Below are positions 1 to 12,039 of a DNA stretch of 64,000 nt, piece by piece. The position numbers were made by a program, and so were the translations under genes. The notes under the pieces were generated by a model that had not been told where the DNA came from, did no database searches, and saw nothing but the letters and a program-made list of their open reading frames with translations. The DNA is from Steromphala cineraria (taxonomy: Eukaryota; Mollusca; Gastropoda; Trochida; Trochidae). The stretch lies in assembly GCA_916613615.1 (NCBI GenBank), contig OU744720.1, positions 71,626,471 to 71,690,470 on the forward strand, given 5' to 3'. The first letter of the stretch is position 1, and each line of letters begins with the position of its first letter.

Positions 1-840
1 AGCAAGAGAGCTTTCCAACCTGTCAAACATGGAGCTCAGTTCTAATATGTGTAATAATCATGGTGTTTTTGCCTACAAAAATGGTAAAATACATATTTCT
101 CTCCCCTCCCTACATATTTCTTGCGCCTACGTCTTTAATGTCAACCATTTTTTTGTCCAGGCATACATACAGGTTAATAAACAGGGTATTATACTGGTAG
201 GTCCATATACATACAACTTCAAGGCACGTTGTTCATACAGAAAAGTAGAGAAAATCTAATAATCTAATGGAACATGCAAAAGAGACCACAATTGGGTTTT
301 GGTTAATGTATATGTCTCTTGCTCAATGTGAAATTTGGGATAAAACCTTTTCTTACAGTATTTTATTACATTCTCAACTAACATGATAATATGATTTCAG
401 GCATAATTATTTTCCCCTTTTAAATCCGTTTCTTCCAGAAAGGGAATTTACCTAGACAAATTATTTAACCTGGAAAAAAAATGGTTTACTTTAACATCAA
501 TTCGTGTTGCAACCTAAACACGTCAAAGCTTTTAACAAATGTTTAGTTTTCCATTTTGTTATGTTGCAACTTGCTTACATGTAACGTTTCTTCAATAAAA
601 GTAATCAATTTCTATATCAATAATTGGTTGTAGTGTTGTATTTGAGATATATGTCATTTACATTTGTGCAAGTTATCTCGATGTGATAACTTAATTTTTC
701 TACTTTCAGTTTGGTTATAGATAAATGTTTAAACCCTTTGTTCAAAGTAAATAAATTTCTTTGAGTAATTCTAGCAATGGTTCTGTAAGCATTAGAATCT
801 GTTATTCAAAGTCATAATGACCATTTGACTTACCCTGGCG
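1..840. other. AT-rich upstream flank, no gene seen
   Basis: The stretch is AT-rich with only short stop-limited reading frames. I see no exon with splice signals, no repeat family shared with the rest of the window, and no RNA gene. Confidence 0.5.
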
Positions 841-845
841 ATACA

Positions 846-945
846 ACAGCTGGCGGCATCGCCCGCTGTAATTTCACAATAAAATGCAGGTTTCGAGTGA
901 CGTCACGAAGCAGTTTGTTATGACGTCATCAATGACGTTCACGTC
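846..945 (+). promoter_or_regulatory. Candidate regulatory element: imperfect palindrome plus CRE cluster
   Basis: Seen: an imperfect 24-bp palindrome at 846-869 (ACAGC-T-GGCG-GCAT-CGCC-C-GCTGT, including an E-box CAGCTG). It is followed by two perfect CREB/ATF sites TGACGTCA at 898-905 and 921-928 and a half site TGACGTT at 933-939. The block is less AT-rich than its surroundings. Known: TGACGTCA is the full CRE palindrome bound by bZIP CREB/ATF dimers. Inference: a distal element about 5.2 kb upstream of the Otp start codon. A second block at 55.6 kb shares two of its motifs exactly. No functional evidence is available from sequence alone. Confidence 0.4.
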
Positions 946-2154
946 CGAATTTGATTCACTTCAATCAGGAGGAAAATAACTAAACATTAAGTAGCCTTAG
1001 CCATCACGTGTTTTGAAATGAAGTACCACATTCCGTAATCTATAATTACGTCTAACCGCGTTGTCTTCTAATTTGTGCTTTATCAATAATATTTCAGGAC
1101 AAAACTATACTTTATCGCAAAACATGTGATGTCTGAGTCAGCTATTAAGCTTTTTTCTTCTAACAAAATAAAAAATTCTCAATGCGTTAGGTTGATGGCG
1201 TGCACTGAAATAGTTAATTTTTAATCAGGCAGATGAACACATTATATTTTCTTCAAATGATTTCGTATGGATAGTACTTTAAAACGTCTATAGTAGATAT
1301 ATGAATGAATATTATACATGTTTTCTTGTCTGATTCTTGCACAAGTCATGAAAAACTCATTCGGGATTCGAGATATATTTATAAACGATAATATTTGAAA
1401 TGACGTGAATTTTATCTAATAAGTACACGTGACATATTTGTGTTCATTGACCTAAGGTTTAGATGGATGTGACATAACAACAATATCTGATAAAAAGGGA
1501 TATGATATAAGGAAGTCTCTATTTTCAGCCAAAAGTGACAAAAATATATTATGACTTAATGCAAATCTCCTTCATTTCAGAAATTGCGTGAAACAATTTT
1601 TATATGTTCTATAAATACGATAGAGAAGGGAATTTTCCTCATATAATTGAGCATTAGGTGTCTATAAATGTAATAAAATGGTTGACAAAAAGGAAAGTAT
1701 TAAAGATTTACATCTTCATTATTGCAAAGAAATGAGACATTTCGCTGTAGATACTAACACCTTTATTAAGCTTATAGATTTGTTTTACTTTTGAATATAG
1801 TTGATGCATCATTACTAACTACTCATTACTTCAAAATTTGCTTATAACCGTCCCAAGTCCCAATAATCAGAATTTTAAAACTATTACACCTGTATGTCTA
1901 AAATAAAATATAATACACCTTGCTTGAACATCTCAATAAGCATTGTAAAAGAGGGAAATCGATTAAAAAATGAAATTAAACACAGTATTTGAATATTTTC
2001 CAACAATAGAAATTTAAAGCAGCGAGTTTTAGTCATTCACAATGACTTTGAAGAATACAGCGGTGTCGTTAACCATGTAATGCTCTCTATACAAGGTTAT
2101 AATAACTAAAGACTTGAATACCTTCTACGTAACTTAAGTGACCAAATTTAGTCT
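946..2154. other. AT-rich upstream DNA, nothing recognised
   Basis: No coding potential, splice-bounded exon or repeat family was recognised here. An E-box CACGTG lies near 1005. Confidence 0.4.
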
Positions 2155-2590
2155 TACTTAAGTCTTGGTCGACTGTCAAAGCTGTTGAAGATGAAAAGCC
2201 GTAAAAAAATAACTTCCATATAATTTTAACCGACGGAATTTAAGCTTAGTCAAGTCCTGATCGAGTGCCAAAGCTGTTGAAGCTGAAAAGCCGGGGGAAA
2301 CGAAAGTATAATTTGAACTGACTGAATTAAATTTTAGTCTATGTCTGTTGGTGAAGTACAAAACATTAAAAGCAAATACAGTAGAACAGGGATATAACGA
2401 ACTCGGATATAGTGAAAAAAAATTCAATTACAGTCCCTATATGATATCATTATGCGTATAGCGAACACTGGATATAGCAAACTAAATTCTTTGGTCCCTT
2501 GGAGTTCGTTATATCCGTGTTCTACTGTATCTACTTCCAGGTACGACACTCATAAGAAGTTGAAGATGAAATCCGAAAAAGACGAAAACC
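2155..2590. repeat. Degenerate tandem repeat, about 93-bp unit, interrupted by a MITE
   Basis: A diverged unit containing 'caaagctgttgaag(a/c)tgaaaagccg' starts near 2160 and again near 2254. A weaker third unit ('agttgaagatgaaatccga') appears near 2550. The third unit is separated from the first two by the pogo-type MITE at 2379-2527, so the tandem repeat is older than the insertion. Confidence 0.5.
2379..2527. mobile_element. pogo/Tigger-type MITE (149 bp) with TA target duplication
   Basis: The ends are inverted repeats of about 26 bp. The left begins CAGTAGAACAGGGATATAAC and the right ends with its near-complement, finishing GTTCTACTG. TA dinucleotides flank it at 2377-2378 and 2528-2529. 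Known: a 5' CAGT-type terminus with TA duplication is typical of pogo/Tigger elements in the Tc1-mariner superfamily. The element is too short to encode a transposase and is non-autonomous. The two broken pogo-type transposase genes at 35-42 kb belong to the same broad group, but no direct relationship can be shown here. Confidence 0.8.
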
Positions 2591-2599
2591 TTTATGTAA

Positions 2600-5120
2600 T
2601 TTTCTGTCTTTCTGTTTTACTTACATAAGGACATTTGCTAACAAGTGCAAAGGTATTTGAGGTAAGTAATGAGGACGTGTAAACACACCTGCACCCGTAA
2701 GAATTTTACCTGTGATGTACATTTCAAGACCTCAGAGCTGATGCGAAAGTATATTTGCTACCGTCTGTATTTTTCCAATATGCACTGTGTCATGTAAACG
2801 TGTACATGTGTTGTGTTTACTCACCTTACCAAAAGTAATTTGTTGTTAATAAAAATTAATTATTGCATCACTTGTATTGGTAGTCAGACGGTTACATCTT
2901 TCACATTACTAAAAGACACAAAGAGTGAAAAATATAAATTATACACTGGGTATACAACACCATGTGAACGTAAATGTACAGTAATGTTTTCTTTTTGTTA
3001 GTAAATTAAGGTTTTATGCAAATATACTTTTAAAAAACAGGAATTTGGTGAAGAGCTTTTCGGTTAAATACGATTTTGTCAAAGTCACGCCTTGTGATTG
3101 TTGCGAACGTATAGGATCGCCAAAGAAGTTGTACTAACGCAGTAAATAAGAACCTAATAATAACAATTTTGTCTGTGTGCCATATTTATGAAAAAACATC
3201 AGTCAATGATATGATGGTCAACATTCGAGACGCAGACTTTTTATTTGTTTAAAGCAGATAATAGATTAGTGTTTGGCGGAGTATCATAAAACATGACGAG
3301 CTAGCTGTTTTCCTTGGATGTAATTATCTTGGTCCATATAATTACATCACCGCTGATTAATTGATTAACGCTTCCTGTCTGTTAATTACTGAAATTGAAT
3401 GTATTTATATATGGGATATAAATGTTAAATCACCGTTTCACAATTATATCGAAGCTTATTACATAAAAGGAAATTAGTTATGACATAACTACATTATCAC
3501 ACAGTAGCTTTCTATCTTAGTAGCCACAATAGTAGCTATGATTAGTAGCGAAGTATATCATTGTTATGTACTGTGTGATTGTGATGATAGTACAGATAAC
3601 ACAAGAATGTTTTGAACATTTGAAAAACTCAATATATGTATTATAAAGTTTTTTATCATCCCTTTGCAGTTTGCTTAACCATTTTATCAAATAATACCCT
3701 ATAAGAGATATATTTGCATAATTTCATCTTCACTGCGTTTCGTCTCAGAGTGAGGGTTTGTTCACAACAGTTATTTTTTGCAAAGTGTGTGAAAAACTTG
3801 ATAACATTTTTAAAGATCAACGTGTTCATTTTCATATGAAAAATAAAGACGTTGTTGGCAGTATTTAATATTTGTTGCAGCGAATGCTATCATTGTTTTG
3901 AAACCCTCAACACGTTTTAAAATAAGAAGGATTTTGGTTTCAAAGAAATACTTTTACTTGTTAATTTTGCATATCATTACAAATTAAAATTGATAAATAT
4001 ATTTCATTATGCATGTTATTTGGTTTGACAAAACATCGGGTATGCAACTTAATCAAGGTATACTCCTGTGGCGCTTATACGAATAACTACTAAAGTCATA
4101 TACATTTAACGACATACGGACTTGAATGATGATCATCATCATCATTATAATAATGACAATGATGATATTTATAGTCATAATCATAATAATCTTTATGTTA
4201 TTTTTTTTATTTTGATAACCCTAGGTGATCAATCACATAGAGATCCCACAGCGTCGTAATACCCCATGCTAACCGTTTTAAGCACGTGTACAATGCTATA
4301 TTGGCATATCAGTTCAACGCGCTATAACACAAGGGTAAAGATTAACATGCTTGTTAATCTGTTCATCACCTTTCCTCCGCGGCAATCAAAGAATGGGGGA
4401 TTTGCCGCGGGGGGTTCGCACGTGCCATATCCGTCTGAATGCACCGATCACTCGCTATATCGCTTTATGACCGTTACAATCATAAAACAACAGCTACAGT
4501 TTGCATCTGTGAAAAACCTTATCCGGTGGAACCAATGACCATATGCATCCGCTATGAGCTTCTAATTTGTGACACAGGTGATAAAACAACACCTTACAAC
4601 CTTGTTGTTCGGCTTGATGAAACAACAGAGTTACAATATGTGGACTATATTCGTCAGGGGCCAGGTGACGGGGTGAAGAAAACAAACCCGGGTTTTGCTT
4701 TTGTCTTTGATAGCTGTAAGTGTGACATTTTCGTCAATTGTATGACAAGTTCAAGTGATGTAAAGGAACAAATGAATAAATCATAAAAGTGCTTCAGATG
4801 TAGTTCAAAGTTTACATATCAAGTGCTGTAATATGTTAACAATGTCAAACAAATGCTTTGAATGAATTGATAACTTTCTTTGCATAAACCATTTCAAAAG
4901 TTAAAAAGCAACGATGTAAAATATTAAGAAGTATTATATATATATCAGTATATGGTATATAATGTATAAATCTGTTACAAATAATGCGCTTTAAATGTAG
5001 ATGGAATATATATTACAAATAAGGTCAATGTTAATTGTTGAGGATAAATCTACCAGTAAACAATAGTTAATTAATACATATGTAAATAAAGTGAATAAAT
5101 GCATATCATTATTTAGTGAA
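2600..5120. other. Intergenic upstream DNA; one hairpin and one unrecognised short ORF
   Basis: Mostly AT-rich. A GC-rich hairpin lies at 4377-4410 (arms CCGCGGCAA and TTGCCGCGG). A 115-codon open frame lies at 4439-4786 on the + strand with cysteines near its C-terminus (DSCKCDIFVNC). I do not recognise the product and see no flanking splice sites or promoter, so I do not call it a gene. A short run of TCA/ATG triplets lies near 4125-4165. Confidence 0.4.
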
Positions 5121-5124
5121 TATA

Positions 5125-5236
5125 TGCACAGTAAAGTATAACCGATATGTCACATCTACCTCTTATGTAAAGAATGCACAGTTAAATATAACCTAAAATG
5201 TGACATCTACCTCAAATTGAAAGAATGCACAGTGAG
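5125..5236. repeat. Short tandem repeat, 50-bp unit, about 2.2 copies
   Basis: Units begin with TGCACAGT at 5125, 5175 and 5226 (periods 50 and 51). Each of the two full units contains a TATAACC block and an ACATCTACCTC block. It lies about 0.9 kb upstream of Otp. Confidence 0.7.
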
Positions 5237-6028
5237 ACACAATGAAGTAATTGTCAAATATAATTCATAGTATATCATTGAAATACATGGTACAAAGCAC
5301 AGAATAAAACACATGGTAAAATGTAAATCTCTGTTAATGATACAGGAATTGATATTTTGCAACTTACATAACAAGATACATATTATGTTTTTATAAGTTA
5401 GGTAATGTCTGAGGAAAAACATAATCGCTTTAAAAATAAATTCGTTCACATCGTTAGAAGATGAAACGAATGATATGAAAAGTAAGAGATTTGTTGTGTT
5501 CAATTCATTATATACACGATAGCTAATATACGGTCAGCGTTAAAATAATCATTTATTTAACCAGCCATTGCTAGATTGATGATGAAAGAAAAGGCTAGAT
5601 AAATATCTTTATTTATAGTTGACATTTCGACATAGCATCCTTGGAGTGCGACATTGACAAGTTAGCCATGTGCAAAAAGGCAATTGTGTGTGCGTAAATT
5701 TTATTCCGTATCCATTTAGTTGCCTAAATAAAGATAATCTGTATTTCAAGCTCTGTTTTAATGAAACATGTCTTATCAAATCACCAAACCTCTTTTTGGT
5801 TGATTATAATTTGATTTCTTGAATACAACCCCTTATAAACATGAACAGTATAATATTTAACGTTTAAGTATCAATGTCATATTAGTTAAGAATATCAAGA
5901 AACATAAGGTTAATCAAGATTCCAATTGATTTATGAATATATTGTTCAGAAGGCCTAATTCAACCTCTGTAACTCGAGAGCTAATAATAAAGGCAGTGCC
6001 ACACACGCGAGGTGCAATCAACATTGAC
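5237..6028. other. Proximal upstream flank of Otp
   Basis: AT-rich DNA with several TAAT-type homeodomain core sites (for example near 5545 and 5925) but no gene. It would contain the proximal regulatory region of Otp. Nothing more specific can be supported. Confidence 0.35.
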
Positions 6029-6161
6029 GGAAGCGAGGGGCGGGGCTTGGAGAAATCTGCGGACCAATCAGACGGCGAGGGTAAGAATCTTCAAAGAAAG
6101 GCGTGAAGTAAAGGCTTATTATATTAAGTCGGTGAGTCTGTCCTTCATTATCCATTTCACG
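6029..6161 (+). promoter_or_regulatory. otp: Otp core promoter / 5' UTR with GC box and CCAAT box
   Basis: This is a short GC-rich island in AT-rich DNA directly before the Otp start codon. It contains a GC box (GGGGCGGGGC, around 6036-6045) and a forward CCAAT box (ACCAATCAG, around 6062-6070), and then a TATTATATTAAG stretch near 6117-6128 that could act as a weak TATA element. The Otp frame is open upstream of the ATG, but there is no in-frame upstream ATG, so 6162 is the first usable start. The transcription start is not determined. Confidence 0.55.
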
Positions 6162-6228
6162 ATGAACAGAGAACCTCCATCTACCCATCTGACTCTATCA
6201 GACACCGGCTTGACAAGTTCGGCATCAG
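6162..6228 (+). CDS. otp: Otp exon 1 (N-terminal coding exon)
   Basis: The exon encodes the first 22 residues (MNREPPSTHL...SSAS) plus the first base of codon 23. It ends at a consensus donor, AG|GTAAG, at 6228/6229. Joining to 6722 restores the frame (Ala23-Leu24-Ser25), a phase 1 junction. The start is chosen because it is the first in-frame ATG after the GC/CCAAT-box promoter. The exon is short and low in recognisable domains, as expected for the divergent N-terminus of Otp proteins. Otp is a paired-like homeodomain transcription factor. It is known for specifying neuroendocrine and hypothalamic-type neurons in vertebrates, and it is expressed in the nervous system of protostomes. Confidence 0.8.
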
Positions 6229-6721
6229 GTAAGCCCTACTGGAACAAACCACCTATTGTTTTGCTAAATTGGCCGATATTAGCTTTACGCGCTAATTCCA
6301 CTCATTTGTGTTATTATCGGCGAGCTCCCTGATAGGACTAGTGCTTGATTTAATTCATTTCTCCTAAAATTAAATCTGCACGTACCAATTTCTGCTCGTT
6401 TACAACTAACTGTTTGGTTATGAGATCGCCTCTTAAAGTGTCACTCATCATACAAGCCAGTTTGCTCTGCTGCAGGGTGTTCATTACGATGTATTACCCA
6501 TATTTAGCTGATTTATGCATTTTCAATTCTATCTGACAGGCGGGGAATAAAATTTCTTAGAGGCTTGTTGGCATTTTCTCCTCCTTTTGTGCCACACTTA
6601 GACGTATTTCAAAGATGGTCTTCATGCGGGATACTTCAGATGGTCCAAGATGGACATTTACCTTCCTGTTCCATGTTGGATTCTCTCCTTCCCTTCTTCA
6701 TAACCCTTTGACTTTTTTCAG
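6229..6721 (+). other. otp: Otp intron 1 (493 bp, phase 1)
   Basis: Donor GTAAG at 6229. The acceptor is a pyrimidine-rich tract ending TTTTTTCAG at 6721. No exon or repeat is visible inside. Confidence 0.75.
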
Positions 6722-6975
6722 CATTGAGTGACGCCGATGGTTTGAAGATGAAGGAAAACTCAGAACGAGATGTTGGGAGTCCGATCGACCACACCCAGTT
6801 GAACTCTTCTGGGGAGGGAGGCGACAAACCCGTGAAACAAAAACGTCACCGAACGCGCTTCACCCCTGCTCAGCTCAATGAACTTGAACGAAGCTTCGCC
6901 AAAACTCACTATCCCGATATCTTCATGCGCGAAGAGCTGGCCCTTCGCATTGGCCTCACAGAATCAAGGGTTCAA
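6722..6975 (+). CDS. otp: Otp exon 2: acidic/linker region and homeodomain positions 1-46
   Basis: The exon completes codon 23 and encodes residues 24-107. The homeodomain starts at about residue 62 (QKRHRTRF..., Phe69 = position 8) and contains the helix 1 block (LNELERSF) and helix 2 ([10 protein letters not shown]). It ends at Gln107 = position 46, followed by donor GTAAG at 6976 (phase 0). Splitting a paired-class homeobox between positions 46 and 47 is a known conserved intron site. The homeodomain looks almost identical to Otp proteins as I know them. This supports orthology rather than just paired-class membership, though no alignment was run. The run KQKRHR is a likely nuclear localisation and minor-groove arm. 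Confidence 0.93.
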
Positions 6976-7501
6976 GTAAGCAGATTTTATCATTTTAAAA
7001 ATTGGTCATTTCCATAACAAATTTTACATTTGTTCAAACATAGTGTTGTTTCAAACTACTCAACTGTTGTCTTTTAAATGACTTACTAGTATGATGTTGG
7101 CTTAACTCCTTATGTTGTACATTAAATATGCCATTGGCCTCATAGACTAACAAATTCAATATCTCATCCTTGATCCGGATTCAAAATATCTTTAAACAAA
7201 GCGATGCTTCGAGTAAGAGTTAAGAGTTAGAGTATATATGATCTTTCAATTACTTGCGAATAACCTTAACACAACGAAGTAGTATAGTCTTTAGGAAAAT
7301 AAGGGGGGGGGGGGGGGGCAAACTATTTCGCATAGATTCAAGGTATCGAGCATGTTCTTTTTTATCATTTCGGTGCTCGAAAAAATATAAAACTAATTAT
7401 GTTATACTCAATATGACAAATTCTTATCAAAAGGAATATGAGATTCATGTATAGCATACCTCGTTACATCAAAAATATGTCTCACAGAATCCAAGGTTCA
7501 A
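6948..7501 (+). repeat. Decayed tandem copies of the exon 2 3' end inside intron 2
   Basis: The last 21 coding bases of exon 2 (6955-6975) match 7481-7501 at 19 of 21 positions. A 28-base stretch ending at the exon boundary (6948-6975) matches 7132-7159 at about 21 of 28 positions. A weaker similarity (CGCATAGATTCAAGGT) appears near 7330. Spacings of roughly 170-185 bp, or multiples, suggest an old tandem duplication covering the exon end plus about 150 bp of intron. The intronic copies have lost the GTAAG donor and are not expected to be spliced. Confidence 0.5.
7303..7318. repeat. Poly-G tract, 16 bp
   Basis: Sixteen consecutive G residues in intron 2 of Otp. Length-variable homopolymers of this type are prone to assembly error. 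Confidence 0.95.
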
Positions 7502-9479
7502 TATGTAGTTTACACATTAAACGAATTATTTCAGTGCTATATGATTTAATACCCTTCTTATTTGTTACTGTAATATGACAAACTAATATGATATTGACTT
7601 TAATGAGTATCAGATTAAGTATATCATACTTCATTTAGTATCAAAATATTTTATTCAAAAAAATTTGACAACACACTTAACTTATTAAAACGAATATCAG
7701 ATTGAAATATATAATATTGCGTGTGCTTAAAGCATGTTTTTTCATTCACGAAGAATCCGTCTTTAAGATCAGAAATATGCAAAAAGATACACTGATATTT
7801 TTGGTTTTAGAAGTTACTTAATTTTTTTTAAATATTTATCTTGCTAGGAAGTTGGGTCGTATTCCTAAAATAACTAATCGTAATATTTTATTGTTCATTT
7901 CGCAATAAGAAAAGCAGAAAATAATGATATTTTGTTACTTTTATTGGTTCATATTTTTATATTGACCGATAATATGTATTTGAAATTAACTTTTGGTTCA
8001 AACTGCTATGAAATATTTGGTAACTTAAACTATGAATCATCTTTTCCCCTACTGTGATGAACTTACTTAACATTAATTCGGCGCAATCGTTGGATTCAGA
8101 AAGCTGTCTCATTATAAGCTGAGCATCTTAAATAACTGTAAACCTTTAGTCGCTTTGCCATTTGCAAAATATGTATTTTTGAAAAAAAGTTATTTTCACA
8201 TGTTGCTTCAAAGAATGAAGAACAATATCATTTTAAAGATAAAAAACAATAATATGCATTTATTTATAATATTATGATGATATTATTATAATAATATAAA
8301 CGATTAATTATAAACCTATGGAATTTTCTAAGACAAGTTGTTCTAAACAATAAATTAACAGAATCGAGAGCGCGGTATGACTTCAAAAGCGCAAAGAAAT
8401 ATTACGACTGTTTTGATGCCTTTAAAAAAAAATCATTACTTGTTCAATCTAATAGTGGCAATAATAGATGTTTTCTATAAGAATATCCTTACGCATTGAA
8501 CTTTCAGTTATGTTCAACAAAGCACTTTACTTTCGTAGGTTCTTTTCTAAGCGACTTCTTATGGGATCTTTTTCTGACGAACTGAAAATTTTTTCGCTTT
8601 AAAAGAAGAAGGGTTTATTTTGTAAAATGTCAACGGGCACAAAACGATATATGTTTGATGGGACTTCCTCATCTGAATAATTTGAAATTCATATATTCAT
8701 ATAATTTCTTAGATTATCACTATATATATCAAAATCTCGTTTACTTTTCAAATGTTATATTTTAGCGCTGGGAGGCAGGATATGTAAAGTGAATTTAAAA
8801 AATTCAAAAAATAATTTTTCAATGATTAGCGTACTTAGATTCCTTCCAATCGTACTCCACTTTCTGTTTATGCTTATAAGAGCTCATTATATATATATTT
8901 TTCATAATAATGATATAAGTTATAGGCTACACAATGTTCAATACCTTATTGTTTCTTATTTATATTCACCGTCTTCCCTGATATACCAACTAAGACATTC
9001 TTTCTCCTTTTTATTGGAGTTGTTTCATTTTTCAAAAACTTACTTTCAATGTTTGAGTAAAACACTGATAAAAACAGTAAGCAAATGTGTACAAGGTTTT
9101 AATATTGAGTCAATCAACCATTTAATATATATTACAGGTAGACATCACATGAAGAAGTAATTATTGTAATAAACTAATATAACAATAAAAGAAATCCAAC
9201 TTCAGCCAATCATATGGAGGTTACAGACAGACGGACAGATTTGTTTCGAAGAGTGGCCATGAGGCACATAGTACAAATGACAGTTTTTCGTATGTTATAC
9301 CAGAGCGCTGACACACTGTACGGTTTCTACGTATTACTATATGCAAATATCTTCCCTTTCTCTTACCAAAACAATACATAGCAGCTCTTACATAAAAATT
9401 TTACGAAAAGATATTTATCCTACATGGGTCCTTTATTTTCACTTTTACGACATTTATTCATGTTTTGTGATAAACTCTA

Positions 9480-9990
9480 TTTCGGCCCTGTCCTAGTGTG
9501 GTCGGCAAACTGTCCATAAACCGTTTCATAAAAAAGCACATTTTCAAACGCATTGAAATCAATATCATCCTTTAACATTCAAACAGCTTACGAGAGGCTT
9601 TCATAAAGGTAATACCAAACGAAAAAGTCGTTTCATCACCAAATAACGCATAGATTAAAACTAGCCGCTACTGAACGCTGAATTGTGTATTCATGTTAAG
9701 TGTTGAATAACATCATTATCGCATTGTATGTGTTTATTGTTCGTCTGTCTGTTTATTGGCAATTGCAATTTGCATTGGCTATTATTTAATCAAACAGTGT
9801 AGTCGATACCATGGTCAATGTTATTATTCTGACCAATTGACCAGCGGTCTGTGTATTTGTTAACCTGACAGTGGCAATACCGTGTATGTTATTTGACACC
9901 CATATCTGTGAAACGTAGGTGTTAATGTGTCATGGCATTTGAACACATGCCGCAACAATAACGCCATGTGTCAGGAGCGGTTTAACGAAT
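9480..9990. promoter_or_regulatory. Candidate intronic regulatory block with POU octamer
   Basis: The block contains a perfect octamer ATTTGCAT at 9768-9775 directly next to CAATTG (E-box) and CATTGG, followed by TAAT cores and TGACC-type sites. Known: ATTTGCAT is bound by POU-domain factors. Inference: POU factors are plausible neural regulators of Otp. The base composition is only mildly different from the flanks. Confidence 0.25.
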
Positions 9991-10849
9991 CTCAATATTA
10001 AGATGTTAAAAAGTTATGAAACTGTGTACTATAAATACATAAATAATACATGATAATATCGAATGTCTAAGTTCCCGAACTTGATCATCAATTCGGACAC
10101 ATTGGTTTATTTCAAATGTTGTTTTAAATGTTTCTGTTTTCATTGTTGTGATAGTTTATTGCCAGTGAAGTTCAGATAAAACTGCATATATGTATTAGAA
10201 GAAGGATGCTTTGAAAGAAAATTTACTTGAGCTGTAGAACTGAGCTTTTTAAAATGTAATGCTATGTTAGGTGGATTACTGGTATTACCACAAATGAAAA
10301 TGTTATTTAAATTAAGGTGAAGGCATTTACTGCTATCTACCATTTTCCAGAGATATTGTTGGGATTGCGCTTTGTTAGACGGAAAATATATACAAAAGTT
10401 ATTTTCCAATAAGAATGCGATTAGCAAGGGAGTTTTGCTGGAGCATTTCAAACCAAAATGTTGGGATTATGTGTTGATATACTGTTGATGTAATACAAAT
10501 AAATATTTTCCGAAAAAAATGATAGTTAAATTAGATATTATATAGACAAAAACTTAATTATCATCAAAACCTTCTTTATGTTTAGATAAAATTTATCTTA
10601 ATTGAACAAATAAAACGGTTAAAATCTTGCACTGTTTTTTTTAATATTGACAATTCCAGTTAAAATAACTTTATATATGATAACAAAATACAATTTCTGA
10701 CTAAAATTACATATTCAAACTAAATGATTTACGCTTTCGGACATAAATGACTTAGTCAAAACTAAAAAAGACTACAATTTCGAGCCAAGATTACTTCATT
10801 TAAACCCCAAAACCGATTTTGCACAAGCTCAAATCTTCAAAGCATACGA

Positions 10850-11290
10850 CGCTGTCACGTCTCTGTTACTCAAGGACCAGAAACGTCGATGACTCTGCGT
10901 CGATCCTATTCTAGTTTCACGGGAGAACTTTCCCGTCAGGTCCACACGCAATCCGAGACCCAGCATTTGCATCGAGATTATTATATTTTCATTGAAAATG
11001 CGTTGAAGATTCGGTTTTGGCACCTCTATAATGAAGATATTAACCACGGTGGACTCCAATCCTCGTTGCCAGTCACTAGAGATCAGTTTAGCGAGTCTAG
11101 AACGGAGCGCACGGACAGAACTCAGGCCCCACTTATTCCCGTTTTGCGTGCAGTACGACGCAGGAGGCGACTGTTGTCAATGCTGTCGGCACGGGTCGTT
11201 CCCATGGGGGACTGCAAATCGAGTACGCTTGCCGTAAGATCGTTAACACTGTAATTAATCCTAAATAGCCATTTCAAACTGAATTGATAT
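10850..11290. promoter_or_regulatory. Candidate intronic conserved non-coding block 1
   Basis: About 440 bp of clearly higher GC and sequence complexity than the surrounding intron, with sharp edges. It has open frames on both strands (10889-11254 + and 10829-11059 -) but neither resembles a known protein and no splice sites frame it. Such blocks inside introns of developmental homeobox genes are often enhancers. This is inference from composition only. Confidence 0.35.
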
Positions 11291-12039
11291 CACGACTACC
11301 GCAACCTCGGCCGTTTTAAAGTCAATGTCGTGATCAAATCGGTCAGGTAATTTTCGACCAGACACCAATAGTTTCATGACGTTTTGTGAAAAGTATTGAG
11401 AGTATATGCAATTGGAACCTACTTGAAATACGGGAAACAAAATGCGTAGACAACTTATTTCTGTGCGTGAATTAGTTTAACACGTAATATTCTCTCGATT
11501 CCTTAAGGACAGAAGAGTGCGGGCAAGTAATGAATTTCATTGTTTCCTTGGCTGAAGAGTGATATGTTCTATCACACCTCCGCGGCTGAAGATCTCCGAC
11601 TTTCTTTCACTGTGAATAACTATATCTAGCGTCCGCCTGACTTGGGCGTATCAATCGCGTCTCTTTTGAACAAGTAGAACGATATTTCCTGATGATGTAT
11701 TAAGTTTTCTTGCGTCTCCAGCTCGTAAAACTCATCCTGCTTATTAGCCTTTTTATTGTGAATATTAATGATATATAGTCCTTCGAAAAACGATCTAAAT
11801 AGTTGACATTTTTGCTATGTTTTGGATGTCAAAACGGGGACTGAAAAGCGCTATGAATGCATTTTAGATATCAAATAATAGCACATATTTCTATAAGTGG
11901 AAACGTGTTCTTATATTCCTATATTTCACCCCATCCATACATTCTATGTTTTTTCAAAATTACTAATGTTATTTTACTCTTACAAAATATTGCAATTATT
12001 AGGTTTTGCAACATGCCACAGGAAAGTTCATAACGTTAA

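Noticed and set aside
6012..6161. N-terminal extension of Otp to 6012
   Set aside because: The frame is open, but 6012 is GTG rather than ATG and the region holds the GC and CCAAT boxes, so it is promoter or 5' UTR.
8789..9160. 123-codon open frame in Otp intron 2
   Set aside because: AT-driven, no recognisable domain and no splice sites. It is not in frame with Otp.
10889..11254. 121-codon open frame in Otp intron 2
   Set aside because: No domain, competing open frame on the other strand. The block fits a regulatory element better than an exon.
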